This document shows positions 63,483 to 64,000 of a stretch of DNA of 64,000 nucleotides, in pieces. The stretch comes from Eubacterium sp. (GTDB lineage Bacteria; Bacillota; Clostridia; Peptostreptococcales; Anaerovoracaceae). Position 1 is the stretch's first letter, and every line of letters begins with the position of its first letter. The position numbers were made by a program, and so were the translations under genes. The DNA is taken from assembly GCA_017533915.1 (NCBI GenBank), contig JAFWHX010000013.1, positions 1 to 64,000 of the forward strand. The letters are read 5' to 3'. The notes below the pieces were generated by a model that searched no databases, was not told where the DNA came from, and saw nothing but the letters and a program-made list of their open reading frames with translations.

Positions 63483-64000
63483 CCTGCGCCTCCTGTCCTT
63501 CCCATATCTGCTTTATAAGCTTATCCACCACGTTTTTCTGATACTCATTCATCTCTTTGCCGCCGTGCTGATCCCCATACAGCGCGACAAACATCTCTTC
63601 CGGAGTGCCCTCTGCCCTTATCTCATCGACTGACACATCTTCTGACTGCTCGCGCATATATTCATACTCCAGCATCATTACACATCCATAGGCTTTCTGC
63701 AGTCTTGCCATTGCATCCATTATTCCGGTATCATCTGTCAGGATGATCTTGATATAATCGTTTTTACAGCTCTCTATCAGGCCTTTGTCGTTTATGAGAT
63801 CGTCAAATGAGCCTTTGATAGTTCTCAGCTCATGCAGAGGCATCAGGCTGATCGTATCCACGCTGATGAAGCCTTTTTCTTTGAGGTCTATCACTGTCAC
63901 TGATTTCTGTATCGTATCTGATTCAGAAAACGAATATGCGAGCGGACTGCCTGAATATCTGATGACAGTACCCGATCCAGGTGCAGGAGATATGGTCTGA
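63469..64000 (-). CDS. sbcD: SbcD-type exonuclease subunit (Mre11-like), 5' part outside the window
   Basis: The frame stays open from the stop at 63469 to the window edge (177 codons visible). The visible part is the C-terminal region: VIRYSGSPLAYSFSES followed by SVTVIDLKEKG and the capping domain (PLHELRTIKGSFDDLI), typical of SbcD. The catalytic phosphodiesterase domain lies off the right end. It precedes sbcC and overlaps it by 14 bp. Confidence 0.92.
   Translation of the reverse strand, partial: QTISPAPGSGTVIRYSGSPLAYSFSESDTIQKSVTVIDLKEKGFISVDTISLMPLHELRTIKGSFDDLINDKGLIESCKNDYIKIILTDDTGIMDAMARLQKAYGCVMMLEYEYMREQSEDVSVDEIRAEGTPEEMFVALYGDQHGGKEMNEYQKNVVDKLIKQIWEGQEAQDETD

Noticed and set aside
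1-64000. tRNA, rRNA or insertion sequence within the window
   Set aside because: No intergenic stretch read as a cloverleaf or rRNA, and no transposase-like frame with terminal repeats was found by eye; a covariance search could still find a short RNA I missed.

Overview
The window reads as a chromosomal segment of an anaerobic, Gram-positive-type bacterium of the Clostridia (Firmicutes). The signs are a CIRCE/HrcA-controlled hrcA-grpE-dnaK-dnaJ operon, a lepA-hemW pair next to it with rpsT close by, LexA boxes of the GAAC-N4-GTTY type, a T-box riboswitch, an L20-type leader before infC-rpmI-rplT, the UPF0237-UPF0210 (PFL) pair, lipoprotein-type binding proteins and AGGAGG-like ribosome binding sites. 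An Anaerovoracaceae/Mogibacterium-like relative is my best guess, but this is inference only. I see no prophage, insertion sequence, CRISPR array, rRNA or tRNA gene. At the very left, a strong leftward promoter may serve an RNA operon outside the window.

Layout. 1-1.4 kb: prolyl-tRNA editing protein and a decayed surface-protein tail. 1.6-4.0 kb: polar amino acid ABC transporter, followed by a 154-nt multi-stem hairpin element. 4.2-12.4 kb: U32 peptidase and carAB on the minus strand, divergent from argG, with an ArgR-like site between. 12.5-19.5 kb: M18 aminopeptidase, SpoIIE-type phosphatase with a C-terminal kinase domain, SOS-type Y-family polymerase with YolD, DUF2974 hydrolase. 19.6-25.1 kb: infC-rpmI-rplT, lexA, uracil permease, ACT-UPF0210. 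25.2-30.2 kb: argH-fumC and a secreted GH25 lysozyme. 30.3-42.6 kb: tcdA, the hrcA chaperone operon, lepA-hemW and rpsT, studded with four short tandem-repeat arrays. 42.7-46.8 kb: purine nucleoside phosphorylase and an FtsX-type ABC exporter behind a perfect 8+8 bp operator-like palindrome. 46.9-51.8 kb: complete branched-chain amino acid ABC operon. 52.0-55.8 kb: nadE, AIM24 protein, proBA. 55.9-60.0 kb: TrpB2-like enzyme under a tryptophan-type T-box, and a single protein joining homoserine O-acetyltransferase (MetA) to aspartate kinase. 60.2-64.0 kb: small lipoprotein, sbcC and a cut-off sbcD.

The themes are amino acid uptake (two ABC systems), arginine and carbamoyl-phosphate synthesis (carAB, argG, argH with fumC), proline synthesis (proBA), the aspartate family (MetA-AK fusion) and tryptophan salvage (TrpB2 without other trp genes), alongside heat-shock and SOS control circuits. 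The items most worth a second look are the MetA-aspartate kinase fusion, the cluster of intergenic tandem repeats around the chaperone operon (two of them overlapping a gene's stop codon), the 154-nt hairpin element at 4.1 kb, and the apparently leaderless, LexA-controlled polymerase gene.
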